Shown here: piece by piece, positions 1 through 7,626 of the stretch
Layout of the letters: each line of letters opens with the position of its first letter
Position numbering within the stretch: the first letter of the stretch is position 1
DNA from: Sporosarcina koreensis
GTDB lineage: Bacteria > Bacillota > Bacilli > Bacillales_A > Planococcaceae
Length of the DNA: 64,000 nt
Direction: 5' to 3'
NCBI RefSeq assembly: GCF_001531445.1
Contig: NZ_LQYA01000198.1
Location: 82,891 to 146,890, forward strand
The notes under the pieces: model-generated
Told to the model about the DNA's origin: nothing
Database searches by the model: none
What the model saw: only the letters and a program-made list of their open reading frames with translations
Translations under genes and position numbers: made by a program

Positions 1-279
1 TTACCAAGAACTTCAGCAGATCAGTTTAAAGTTGGAACTGAAGTTAGTAAAGAAGATTTGCAACCTGGAGATTTAGTGTTCTTCGCGAACACATACAAAA
101 AAGGCATTTCCCATACTGGAATTTATTTAGGCGATGACGAGTTCATATCAGCAAAAAGCCGTGGGGTCTTGAAAGCGAATTTAAAGACGGATCCTTATTG
201 GGCACCTAAGTATGCAGGAGCAAAACGAGTAGCGAATGTTACAGTGGCTTTTGAACCTGTACAGGTAAAACCGAAGTGA
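1..279 (+). CDS. NlpC/P60 family cell-wall hydrolase, C-terminal part
   Basis: The frame is open from base 1 to the TGA at 277-279, so the gene begins upstream of the window. The visible 92 residues match the end of an NlpC/P60 cysteine peptidase domain: a PRTSADQF segment, the LQPGDLVFF motif, then HTGIYLGDDEFISA, which holds the catalytic His region. The family cleaves D-gamma-glutamyl-diaminopimelate links in peptidoglycan outside the cell. The catalytic Cys and any signal peptide or LysM/SH3 repeats lie outside the window. A TTG at 58 is only an internal codon. A hairpin terminator follows. Confidence 0.85.
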   Translation, partial: LPRTSADQFKVGTEVSKEDLQPGDLVFFANTYKKGISHTGIYLGDDEFISAKSRGVLKANLKTDPYWAPKYAGAKRVANVTVAFEPVQVKPK

Positions 280-325
280 ATGTAGCGAATATAAAAGTAC
301 AAAGAAGAGTCTATGATAACTCATT

Positions 326-358
326 AAAGAGTATATCATCGGCTCTTTTAGTTTTTTT
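326..358 (+). terminator. Rho-independent terminator after the NlpC/P60 gene
   Basis: AAAGAG (326-331) pairs with CTCTTT (343-348) across an 11-nt loop, followed by a run of seven T at 352-358. The stem is short but correctly placed 47 bases after the stop. Confidence 0.6.
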
Positions 359-428
359 CTGCCCCCTTCCCATTAAGTGTGCAAAACTTATGCACCTATT
401 ATGTCGATTTTCAAACACACCATTCGTT

Positions 429-460
429 TGCATATTTTTTTCATTTTTCTTTGTTATGCT
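429..460 (+). promoter_or_regulatory. Putative copper-responsive promoter of the multicopper oxidase gene
   Basis: TGCATATTTTTTTCAT (429-444) and a -10-like TATGCT (455-460) lie 38 bases before the multicopper oxidase start. The same 16 bases, with a TATGAT starting exactly 26 bases from the motif start, precede cueP at 2211-2242. No good -35 box sits 17 bases above the -10, so an activator or an overlapping operator is plausible. The regulator is not in the window; the copper link is inferred from the genes. Confidence 0.5.
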
Positions 461-497
461 ACATAAGAAATAATCAAGAGAAGAGGAGAAATATGTA

Positions 498-2006
498 ATG
501 GGAATAAAAATGAAGATGATCATATTGGCGATGAGTATATTGGTGATCAGCGGTTGTAGTAATTCGAATTCACAACCAGATGAGGAAATGGATCATTCCA
601 AGATGAATGATGAAGAGATGGATCATTCAATGATGGAAATGGATGAAGGTATGATGGAAGCTCATATGAGCCATGACGAGGTTGTCAGTTTAAACGACTC
701 AACCGGTGAAAACGAATTGAAAATCCCGTCCATGCTTGAACGTGACGATGAAGAAGGAATCGTCTACACTGTTCGGGCACAAAAAGGACAAACTGAAATA
801 TTTGATGGAATTGAAACGACTACGTATGGGTACAATGGATCGTTTTTAGGACCCATGCTTCGTCTTGAAGAAGGCGAAACGGTGAAGATTCGAACAATAA
901 ATGAACTTGACGAGAATACAACATTCCATTGGCATGGATTGGAAGTTGCGGCAGATGCAGATGGTGGACCGCATGATGTAATTAAGCCGGGGGAAGAAAG
1001 GATCATTGAATTTAAAGTTGGACAAGAAGCCGCAACATTATGGTTCCATCCTCATCCAGAAGGAAAAACCGCCGAACAGGTATATAATGGTCTTGCAGGA
1101 TTGATGTATATCGAAGATGAAAATGCAAAAATCCTTGGATTGCCAAGTAATTATGGGAAGAATGATATTCCTTTAATTTTTCAGGATAGATTATTTGATG
1201 ATAAAAAACAATTGAACTACAGTGCGGTAATGAACGATGACGGAACAATTGGGGATACTTTGCTGATCAATGGGACGCTCAATCCGAAATTGACTGTGAA
1301 CAAAGAGAAAGTTCGTCTCCGTTTATTAAATGGATCGAATGCAAGGAATTTCACATTTAAATTGAATACAGGAGATCCCTTTGTTCAAATTGCAACGGAT
1401 GGTGGTTTGTTGAATGAACCGGTTGTGTTAAATGAGGTGACGCTAACTCCTTCCGAGCGGGCGGAAATTGTTGTTGATTTTGCCCAGTTGAATACAGAAG
1501 ATGGCTTGGCAATAATAAATGAGGATGGGTCTATTCTTTTACCATTTGAAGTTTCTGATCAAAGCGGAGCGGTAAGCAGGCTTCCTGGAGAGATGAATGA
1601 TTTTTCATTGACAGACGAAGAGATGAACCTGCCGGTCACAAAGAAAGTGGAACTCTTTGGAATGATGGACATGGTAACGATAAATGGGAAGAAATTTGAC
1701 CCAGAACGAATTGATTTTACCCAACAGCAAGGGGTCACCGAAGTGTGGGAAATTTACAATAAACCCGACATGATGGGCGGAATGATTCATCCGTTCCACA
1801 TTCACGGCGCACAATTTAAAATCATTTCTAGAAACGGAGAAGCGCCACCGGAAAATGAACATGGATGGAAAGACAGTATCTCTGTCGAACCGGATGAGCG
1901 AGTAAAGATAGCTATACAATTTAAGCATAAGGGTGTGTATATGTTCCATTGCCACATTCTTGAACATGAAGACAATGGCATGATGGGGCAGGTGAAAGTC
2001 GAATAA
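498..2006 (+). CDS. Multicopper oxidase (CueO/laccase-like lipoprotein)
   Basis: 502 residues. The lipobox ISGC puts the lipid-bearing Cys at residue 20. It is followed by a Met/His-rich segment (many DHSKM and DHSMM-like clusters, residues 30-60) likely to bind copper. All four copper-site motifs are present: HWHG at 144-147, WFHPH at 182-186, HPFHIHG at 431-437, and HCHILEH at 484-490 with Met495 as the likely type 1 axial ligand. The family oxidises Cu(I) or phenols while reducing O2 to water and protects the envelope from copper. ATG 498 follows GAGGAG with a 9-nt gap. It is monocistronic with its own terminator and shares a promoter element with cueP. Confidence 0.93.
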   Translation: MGIKMKMIILAMSILVISGCSNSNSQPDEEMDHSKMNDEEMDHSMMEMDEGMMEAHMSHDEVVSLNDSTGENELKIPSMLERDDEEGIVYTVRAQKGQTEIFDGIETTTYGYNGSFLGPMLRLEEGETVKIRTINELDENTTFHWHGLEVAADADGGPHDVIKPGEERIIEFKVGQEAATLWFHPHPEGKTAEQVYNGLAGLMYIEDENAKILGLPSNYGKNDIPLIFQDRLFDDKKQLNYSAVMNDDGTIGDTLLINGTLNPKLTVNKEKVRLRLLNGSNARNFTFKLNTGDPFVQIATDGGLLNEPVVLNEVTLTPSERAEIVVDFAQLNTEDGLAIINEDGSILLPFEVSDQSGAVSRLPGEMNDFSLTDEEMNLPVTKKVELFGMMDMVTINGKKFDPERIDFTQQQGVTEVWEIYNKPDMMGGMIHPFHIHGAQFKIISRNGEAPPENEHGWKDSISVEPDERVKIAIQFKHKGVYMFHCHILEHEDNGMMGQVKVE

Positions 2007-2020
2007 ACCGCAAGCCTAAA

Positions 2021-2055
2021 AAACAGTCAGTGTGTTTTCACGCTGACTGTTTTAC
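2021..2055 (+). terminator. Strong terminator after the multicopper oxidase gene
   Basis: A 14-bp stem (2021-2034 with 2039-2052, one G-T pair) with a TTTT loop starts 14 bases after the stop; the right arm ends in TTT. Confidence 0.8.
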
Positions 2056-2210
2056 AATCAGCAATTATAATAATAAGTAAAATTGATATTGTCACCGATT
2101 TTGAGGGTAGGTCAAAACTAAGAAAAAGAAAAGAGAAGGAAGAGATTTGACGTGGAAAAAATGCAAATTTTAATCGGCAATTATGACGAATTTAAGGTAC
2201 AACTGTCGCA

Positions 2211-2242
2211 TGCATATTTTTTTCATATATTTTTGGTATGAT
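2211..2242 (+). promoter_or_regulatory. Putative copper-responsive promoter of cueP
   Basis: TGCATATTTTTTTCAT at 2211-2226 is identical to the element ahead of the multicopper oxidase gene. TATGAT (2237-2242) takes the place of its TATGCT, and an AAGAAATAA follows in both. As there, the -35 region is weak. Confidence 0.5.
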
Positions 2243-2308
2243 AAAGAAATAAGTGTAGGGTGTAAAGATAAAATCACAATAAATGTAGAATAAAAAGGAG
2301 AGACATCA

Positions 2309-2833
2309 ATGATGAAAAAAAGTGTACTCATTGTATTCGGTTTATTGCTAAGCGTTGTGTTAGTCGCTTGCGGCAATGATTCGTCCGCTGGAAGTGAAAT
2401 CGAAGATATTAAAGGAAAGGTACATGAGTATAGCGTTGGAAGTTTTGCCGATGATGTAACAGCGTCCATTACATCTCATGAACTCATTGTTAAAGACAAA
2501 GGTAAAGAATCGACATATGACTTGCCGAATGATGAATTCTTCGTTTCCATTGCACCATTCATTACAACTACGCATCCTTGTGGAATCCACAGTTTAACAG
2601 GATGCCAAGGTGAATTAGTTCAAAAGGATTTCGACGTGTTTATTCAAGATGAAGAGGGCAACGTTGTGGTCGATGAAACGATGACCTCTTTAGAAAATGG
2701 ATTTATCGATTTATGGCTGCCGCGTGATAAGAATTTTCAAGTGAAAATTACACATGACGGGAAAACGGTTGACGCTAACATATCCACCTTTGAAGGCGAC
2801 AATACTTGTATTACAACGATGCAACTAACCTAG
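2309..2833 (+). CDS. cueP: CueP-family periplasmic/lipoprotein copper-binding protein
   Basis: 174 residues. A lipoprotein signal ends VACGN, giving a lipidated Cys21. The CueP hallmark cysteines are all present: HPCGIHSLTGC supplies Cys91 and Cys99, and the C-terminal NTCITTMQL supplies Cys167. In Salmonella, CueP binds copper in the periplasm and can pass it to superoxide dismutase; here it would be tethered outside the membrane. Either ATG 2309 or 2312 could start; AAGGAG lies 8 nt before 2309. It has its own terminator. Family recognition rests on the Cys motifs and length; its function in a Gram-positive is inferred. Confidence 0.85.
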   Translation: MMKKSVLIVFGLLLSVVLVACGNDSSAGSEIEDIKGKVHEYSVGSFADDVTASITSHELIVKDKGKESTYDLPNDEFFVSIAPFITTTHPCGIHSLTGCQGELVQKDFDVFIQDEEGNVVVDETMTSLENGFIDLWLPRDKNFQVKITHDGKTVDANISTFEGDNTCITTMQLT

Positions 2834-2853
2834 TCACTTACTCATCACCCATT

Positions 2854-2896
2854 GGAATCGTGAAGTATTCATCATACTTTTCACGGTTCTTTTTTT
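2854..2896 (+). terminator. Terminator after cueP
   Basis: GAATCGTGAAGTAT (2854-2867) and ATACTTTTCACGGTTC (2874-2889) form a long, slightly imperfect stem, followed by seven T (2890-2896). Confidence 0.8.
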
Positions 2897-3021
2897 GTTT
2901 TTCAAGATGCTTCAAAAATGAAACGATAAATAAGGATTTTATAAGGAGATATGCAATTTCCGTTTAAATTAATTCCCTCGGGGAAAAAATACACCGAATG
3001 AAAATCTCAGGAGGTGCGTTT

Positions 3022-3348
3022 ATGAATACGAAATACGAAGAAACGTTTAAGGTGATTCTAGAATGCCTGAAGGAATGCAATACATGTTTCGATGCATGTT
3101 TGAAAGAAGAAGATGTTAAGATGATGGCTGAATGTATTCGGTTGGACCGGGAATGTGCCGATGCTTGTGCATTCGCTGCGCAAGCGATAACGCGTAATAG
3201 CCCATTCACGAATCAGATTTTAGAACTCTGTGCTGAAATCTGCGACCGTTGCGCTGAAGAGTGTGATAAGCATGACATGGATCATTGCAAACGCTGCGCT
3301 GATGCTTGCCGCAAATGCGCGGAAGCATGCCGTCAAGCAATAGCGTAA
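3022..3348 (+). CDS. Four-helix-bundle copper-storage protein (Csp/DUF326 type)
   Basis: 108 residues with 16 cysteines spaced CxxxC and CxxC along predicted amphipathic helices (for example ECLKECNTCFDAC near the start and HCKRCADACRKCAEAC near the end). This matches the Csp copper-storage bundles, which line the core with Cys thiolates to hold many Cu(I). There is no signal peptide, so it is probably cytosolic like Csp3. ATG 3022 is chosen over an in-frame ATG at 2998 because AGGAGG (3009-3014) sits 7 nt ahead of it. Its neighbours are all copper or envelope-metal genes. Confidence 0.88.
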   Translation: MNTKYEETFKVILECLKECNTCFDACLKEEDVKMMAECIRLDRECADACAFAAQAITRNSPFTNQILELCAEICDRCAEECDKHDMDHCKRCADACRKCAEACRQAIA

Positions 3349-3375
3349 ACGATACTGATAAAACTTCATTGGAGG

Positions 3376-3415
3376 AGCTATCCCGAGAAATGTAAGACGG
3401 TTTCTTGGGATAGTT
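3376..3415 (+). terminator. Inverted repeat after the Csp-like gene, possible terminator
   Basis: GCTATCCCGAGAAA and TTTCTTGGGATAGT form an imperfect stem 28 bases after the stop. No strong T run follows, so termination is uncertain. Confidence 0.45.
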
Positions 3416-3458
3416 TCATTTATAACTAATTTAGAAAAAACAGAGGTGTAGTAGACAA

Positions 3459-4022
3459 ATGAAGAAGCATGTATTTTTTCTAGGTCTCGCGATGGTTGTC
3501 GGTTTAAGTGGATGTGGGGACAAAACGACCAACGAAAATCGTACAGACGTCAATAATGAACCGCAACAAGAAGATATGGAAATGGAGATGAACCATTCCG
3601 GCTCAGGTGAAGTTCCTGCAAACTTGAAAGTGGCTGAAAATCCAACCTATGAGGTCGGAAGTAAAGCCATCATTGAAACTGATCATATGAAAGGGATGAA
3701 GGGTGCTGTTGCGACCATTGTGGGTGCTTATGATACGACAGCCTACGCTATTTCATATACTCCGGTAACTGGCAGTGAAAGAGTGGAAAATCATAAATGG
3801 GTAATCCAAGAAGAAATAAAGGACGCTGGTGAACAACAATTGGAGCCAGGCACGGAAGTCACCGTAGAAGCAGACCATATGAAAGGGATGAAAGGGGCAA
3901 CAGCAGAAATTGATTCAGCTGAAAAAACGACAGTTTACATGATTGACTATACGCCAACTACCGGCGGTGAAAAAGTAACAAACCATAAATGGGTAACAGA
4001 AGAAGAACTTTCAGCTAACTAA
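3459..4022 (+). CDS. ydhK: YdhK-family (DUF1541) lipoprotein
   Basis: 187 residues. The signal peptide ends LSGC, giving a lipidated Cys19. A Met/His/Glu-rich linker (MEMEMNHSG) follows. Two DUF1541 repeats each start with the same DHMKGMKGA motif (Asp75 and Asp139) and contain an NHKWV segment. The family is secreted and often found beside copper genes; its biochemical role is not established, and metal binding by the Met/His linker is an inference. The start follows AGAGGTG. The gene ends 6 bases before an inverted-repeat element. Confidence 0.85.
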   Translation: MKKHVFFLGLAMVVGLSGCGDKTTNENRTDVNNEPQQEDMEMEMNHSGSGEVPANLKVAENPTYEVGSKAIIETDHMKGMKGAVATIVGAYDTTAYAISYTPVTGSERVENHKWVIQEEIKDAGEQQLEPGTEVTVEADHMKGMKGATAEIDSAEKTTVYMIDYTPTTGGEKVTNHKWVTEEELSAN

Positions 4023-4028
4023 ATGTTG

Positions 4029-4162
4029 GGTGCCTGTGTAAGGTGCAATTCAGTTAATTCACTACAATTGTATAAAAATACATTTATTATAGATGCGTGG
4101 AAAATATCTGTATACTTATACAAATTGGTTGAATTATCATGAATGTTTCTTACACAGGCACC
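4029..4162. repeat. MITE-like element, copy 1 (134 bp)
   Basis: The ends are perfect 14-bp inverted repeats: GGTGCCTGTGTAAG (4029-4042) and CTTACACAGGCACC (4149-4162). The interior is AT-rich and shares GTGCAATT and ATAAAAATACA with copies at 45303-45449 and 51303-51447. It fills most of the gap between ydhK and tetR. It encodes nothing. The trailing CACCATCATTTA is repeated once more at 4174-4185. Confidence 0.8.
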
Positions 4163-4181
4163 ATCATTTAGCCACCATCAT

Positions 4182-4742
4182 TTAACGAGAAATTTTTAGT
4201 ATGTGGTGGAGCTTCTTGCTCATTTCTTCAGGGGTCTCTTTGAAGCCATGTTCGTACCAAACGATGATCAAACCTATGATGGCGTTTGCCTGGTAGCCGA
4301 TGATGTAGTCCATCGGGACGTCAGGGATTTGATCCGATTGATAGTCGCGTTCCATGTTTAATCGGATTTGGTCAAAAAGCATATAGTAATAGGATTTGTT
4401 CGTATTTTTTGAGAAGACGATTTCATAGAAACTTTGATGTCTCTTAATATGATGGAAGATCTGAATCGAGTTTGGATTGATTTTTGAGATCTCAAAAGGA
4501 ATCGTATTTTTATAGGGTTCGTCATACGAGCTTTGTAAATCATGGATCACTTCTTGGAAAAAGTCATGAAAAACGTCTTCAACCGTGCCGTAATGCAAGT
4601 AGAACGTCCCCCTGTTTATATTCGCTGCTTTACATATTTCCGTAACTTTTATTTTTTCCAAAGGAATGGTCTTCAATAATTCCAACAACGCCTGTTGTAA
4701 GCTGTTTTTCGTCTTTAGTACTCTCAAATCTTGTTTATTCAA
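4182..4742 (-). CDS. TetR/AcrR-family transcriptional repressor
   Basis: 186 residues from TTG 4742. That start is preferred over an upstream in-frame TTG at 4760 because AGGAG lies 7 nt before it. The N-terminal domain has the TetR helix-turn-helix (KIKVTEICKAANINRGTFYLHYGTVEDVF, described here as residues about 30-60, with the typical GTFYLHY turn). The C-terminal ligand-binding part is variable and lets no ligand be guessed. It is divergent from the SDR gene, and a 24-bp palindrome lies between them across the SDR start site, so it very likely represses that gene and perhaps itself. Confidence 0.88.
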   Translation of the reverse strand: MNKQDLRVLKTKNSLQQALLELLKTIPLEKIKVTEICKAANINRGTFYLHYGTVEDVFHDFFQEVIHDLQSSYDEPYKNTIPFEISKINPNSIQIFHHIKRHQSFYEIVFSKNTNKSYYYMLFDQIRLNMERDYQSDQIPDVPMDYIIGYQANAIIGLIIVWYEHGFKETPEEMSKKLHHILKISR

Positions 4743-4814
4743 TTCAATTCTCCTCTTCAATGAACACTTTTTGTGAAACTGATGCTTATTGAACAGTTAC
4801 TTGTTTTTTGATTA

Positions 4815-4843
4815 TTGAATACGCTCATTTCTATGAGTATACT
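4815..4843 (+). promoter_or_regulatory. SigmaA-type promoter of the SDR gene
   Basis: TTGAAT (4815-4820) and TATACT (4838-4843) are separated by exactly 17 bases. Transcription would begin near 4850, inside the palindrome that follows. Confidence 0.7.
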
Positions 4844-4844
4844 T

Positions 4845-4868
4845 GTTAATGAACAGATGTTCAATAAC
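4845..4868. promoter_or_regulatory. TetR operator palindrome
   Basis: The arms GTTAATGAACA and TGTTCAATAAC are reverse complements except for one base, separated by GA. The core TGAACA-GA-TGTTCA is perfect. The site begins one base after the -10 box, so bound repressor would block initiation. A further half-site, TTATTGAACA, lies at about 4787-4796 toward tetR and may serve autoregulation. Confidence 0.75.
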
Positions 4869-4884
4869 TAAGGAGGTTGTGAGA

Positions 4885-5643
4885 ATGAAGTTACAAGACA
4901 AAGTGGCAATCATTACGGGTGCAGCATCAGGGATGGGGAAAGCAATCGCTGAAGGGTACGCTCAAGAAGGTGCAAAAGTTGTCGTTTCGGACTTGAATTT
5001 TGAAGGTGCTCAGACAGTCGCTCAAGCAATCATTGAGTCGGGTGGGGAAGCGGTAGCGATTCAAACGAATGTAGCATCAGAAGAAGATCTCCAACACTTA
5101 TTTGAAGAAACAAAAGCGAAATACGGCAAAATCGATATCGTTGTCAACAATGCAGGCATTATGGATGGAATGGAGCCGGTTGGCGAAGTTTCAAATGAAC
5201 GGTGGGACCGAGTTTTCTCCATTAATACGACTGCTGTCATGCAATCGATGCGTTTAGCCGTTGAAGAATTCCAAAAGCAAGGACATGGCGTCATCGTAAA
5301 TAATATTTCAGCGGGCGGACTCTATGGAGCTCGCGCTGGCGCAGCATATACAGCATCCAAACATGCGGTCGTCGGACTGACCAAAAATACTGCATTCATG
5401 TATGCAGACCAAAACATTCGCTGTAACGGGATTGCTCCAGGCGGAGTTGAAACAAATATCGGTACTTCGATGACCAATATGAGCCAATTCGGATTTTCAC
5501 GACAACAGTTAGGCATGGGCATTAACCCGCGTACGGGAAAACCGGAGGAAATTGCGAAATTGGCCATTTTCCTAGGATCGGATGATGCAAGTTTCATCAA
5601 TGGACAAGTCATTGCTGCCGATGCAGGATGGACAGCATACTAA
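4885..5643 (+). CDS. SDR-family NAD(P)-dependent oxidoreductase
   Basis: 252 residues. Classical short-chain dehydrogenase: TGAASGMG cofactor loop near residues 11-18, NNAG at about 90, and the catalytic Tyr155 and Lys159 in YTASK, with the Ser in the preceding NNISAGG segment. ATG 4885 follows AGGAGG with 8 nt spacing. An upstream in-frame TTG (4843) would overlap the promoter and is rejected. The substrate cannot be told from sequence. The divergent TetR and its operator suggest induction by the substrate or a toxic relative of it. Confidence 0.9.
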   Translation: MKLQDKVAIITGAASGMGKAIAEGYAQEGAKVVVSDLNFEGAQTVAQAIIESGGEAVAIQTNVASEEDLQHLFEETKAKYGKIDIVVNNAGIMDGMEPVGEVSNERWDRVFSINTTAVMQSMRLAVEEFQKQGHGVIVNNISAGGLYGARAGAAYTASKHAVVGLTKNTAFMYADQNIRCNGIAPGGVETNIGTSMTNMSQFGFSRQQLGMGINPRTGKPEEIAKLAIFLGSDDASFINGQVIAADAGWTAY

Positions 5644-5650
5644 ATTGTAC

Positions 5651-5689
5651 AAAAGCCTCCAGGCAGATTCGTTCTGCTTGGAGGCTTTT
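5651..5689. terminator. Bidirectional terminator between the SDR gene and dus
   Basis: AAAAGCCTCCAGGCAGA and TCTGCTTGGAGGCTTTT form a long stem around a 5-nt loop. A/T runs on both sides serve the two convergent genes. Confidence 0.85.
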
Positions 5690-5697
5690 CATTATAG

Positions 5698-6681
5698 TTA
5701 TCTCAGATTCAATTCCTTCTCCATAACTTCTTTCACCAAGCGCCGTACTTCATCCGTCGTTTTTGTATTCATCAATTCGTTTCTCAATTCAGCAGCGCCT
5801 CTGAATCCACGAATGTAGATTTTGAAAAAGCGGAGAAGCGGTTTAAAGGGACGTGGTTCTTCTTCAGTTGAATATTTATCATGCAAATCCAATTGCAATA
5901 ATAATAAATCCAGATACTCTTTCACGCTATGTTCTTTCGGTTCTTTCTCGAACGCGAATGGATTTGTGAAAACACCACGCCCGATCATGACGCCATCAAC
6001 GCCGTATTGTTCCACTAATTTTAGTCCTGTAGCGCGGTCAGGGATATCGCCGTTGATTGTTAACAATGTGTTAGGGGCTATTTCATCCCGCAGCTTTTTA
6101 ATTTCCGGAATCAGTTCCCAGTGTGCATCCACTTTGCTCATTTCTTTTCTTGTGCGCAGGTGAATGGACAGATTTGCAATGTCTTGCTCCAGGACATGTC
6201 GTAACCAATCATGCCATTCGTCAATTTCAATATAGCCTAGTCTTGTTTTCACGCTGACTGGCAATCCACCGGCTTTTGCGGCTTGAATGATTTGCGCTGC
6301 GACTTCCGGACGCCGTATCAATCCTGCGCCTTTTCCGTTTGCCGCCACGTTTTGCACCGGGCACCCCATATTGAGATCAATGCCACCGAAGCCCATTTTT
6401 TTCATGTCGATGCTCATCTGTTTAAAATACTCAGGCTTGTCGCCCCAAATATGAGCGACAATCGGCTGTTCGTCTTCAGTGAACATTAAACGGCCACGAA
6501 CACTTTCTCTTCCATTCGGATGGCAATAGCTTTCCGTATTCGTGAACTCCGTGAAATATACGTCGGGTGGCGCTGCTTCGGCGATGACATGACGGAATAC
6601 GACATCTGTGACATCTTCCATCGGTGCCAATATAAAAAACGGCTTCGGAAGATCAAGCCAAAAATTATCTTCGTTACTCAT
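5698..6681 (-). CDS. dus: tRNA-dihydrouridine synthase
   Basis: 327 residues; an FMN-dependent TIM barrel. It starts [12 protein letters not shown] and carries the catalytic NMGCPVQ Cys motif, the VKTRLGY strand, and the phosphate-binding NGDI and GVMIGRG segments. It reduces uridines in the D-loop of tRNA with NADPH. The start at 6681 follows AGGAGG in the transcript; an upstream in-frame ATG region lacks a ribosome site. The sequence is closer to the DusC-like branch than to the duplicated DusB of Bacillus, but which uridine it modifies is not decidable here. Confidence 0.9.
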   Translation of the reverse strand: MSNEDNFWLDLPKPFFILAPMEDVTDVVFRHVIAEAAPPDVYFTEFTNTESYCHPNGRESVRGRLMFTEDEQPIVAHIWGDKPEYFKQMSIDMKKMGFGGIDLNMGCPVQNVAANGKGAGLIRRPEVAAQIIQAAKAGGLPVSVKTRLGYIEIDEWHDWLRHVLEQDIANLSIHLRTRKEMSKVDAHWELIPEIKKLRDEIAPNTLLTINGDIPDRATGLKLVEQYGVDGVMIGRGVFTNPFAFEKEPKEHSVKEYLDLLLLQLDLHDKYSTEEEPRPFKPLLRFFKIYIRGFRGAAELRNELMNTKTTDEVRRLVKEVMEKELNLR

Positions 6682-6857
6682 TTTGTATCCTCCTGTTGCA
6701 TGCAAAATCCTTTGCTCATCATAAGATTGTACCATTTATTTTAATTTGTGACACATATATAATCCCCGAAATCATCTCTTCTTACGAATTAATTAAATCC
6801 CAATCCGGTATTCAAGCCGAGCCATGTCCCACGTTGTGATAAATCCCATCCATAATA

Positions 6858-6892
6858 GACGACTCTGAAAAAAGAATTTGAGTCGTCTTTTG
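6858..6892 (+). terminator. Orphan hairpin terminator upstream of the redox operon
   Basis: GACGACTC (6858-6865) pairs with GAGTCGTC (6880-6887), followed by TTTTG. No + strand gene lies before it; dus runs the other way. It may shield the next operon, or end a short transcript. Confidence 0.6.
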
Positions 6893-6987
6893 TGATGCTG
6901 CTAATTAAGATTAGCCACGTTCATGAAACTTTCATAAACCATGTATATGCTGATCATTGAGCGTTCTTGTTAAGGGGGCCAGCAGCA

Positions 6988-7626
6988 ATGACAAGTGCAC
7001 AATTGTCCGTGGGTATTATCATTATCAGCTTGGGTGCGGGATTTCTTACTTACTACTTCCTAAGTGATGCAGCGAAAGAAAAAAAGAAGGATTATATGGG
7101 CGAACTATTGGGACAACTGATGAATTTCGTTATTTATATGTGGGTTGGAAAAATCGTTTTCAATCTTTCCGTTTTTCTCAAGGATCCCTTGTCAATATTA
7201 TCCTATCCAAGTAATTCAACTGCATTTTACGTAGCGGTTATCGCTAGCATCATAACGGTTACGATAAAGTCCGAAATGGGAAAAATTGATAGTATCCCAT
7301 TTCTTCACGTCTTTATCTTTGTCTTTTTAATTGCTTCGTTTGTGTATGAATTCATTCAAATTGTTTGGAACGGCAATACATACTCGTTGAATTACACAGC
7401 TTTACTTGCTGTGCTTATTATTCTTTTCGTCGTCGTACGTGATCGAATAACGGTCTATCGATTAAACATACTCATGTTCGTAAGTTGGTCGTTAGGTACG
7501 TTAGGAGTGGCTTTTAGGATGCCATTTACGATGGTATTCGGCTATACAATATCTCCAGGGTTTTTGGTTTTCTTTTTAGTCGCTTGTTTACTACTTGTTT
7601 TATATAAACGAAGGAAGGTGTCGTAA
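6988..7626 (+). CDS. Unrecognised integral membrane protein of the CcdA operon
   Basis: 212 residues from ATG 6988, which follows AAGGGGG by about 8 nt; a TTG at 6967 is possible but overlaps that ribosome site. There are about six hydrophobic segments, a KEKKK cluster near residue 25, and a basic C-terminus (YKRRKVS). There are no Cys pairs or catalytic motifs. I do not recognise the family. It is the first gene of an apparent operon with CcdA (adjacent), a thioredoxin-like protein and a two-component system, so a role in electron transfer across the membrane is possible but only inferred. Confidence 0.7.
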   Translation: MTSAQLSVGIIIISLGAGFLTYYFLSDAAKEKKKDYMGELLGQLMNFVIYMWVGKIVFNLSVFLKDPLSILSYPSNSTAFYVAVIASIITVTIKSEMGKIDSIPFLHVFIFVFLIASFVYEFIQIVWNGNTYSLNYTALLAVLIILFVVVRDRITVYRLNILMFVSWSLGTLGVAFRMPFTMVFGYTISPGFLVFFLVACLLLVLYKRRKVS

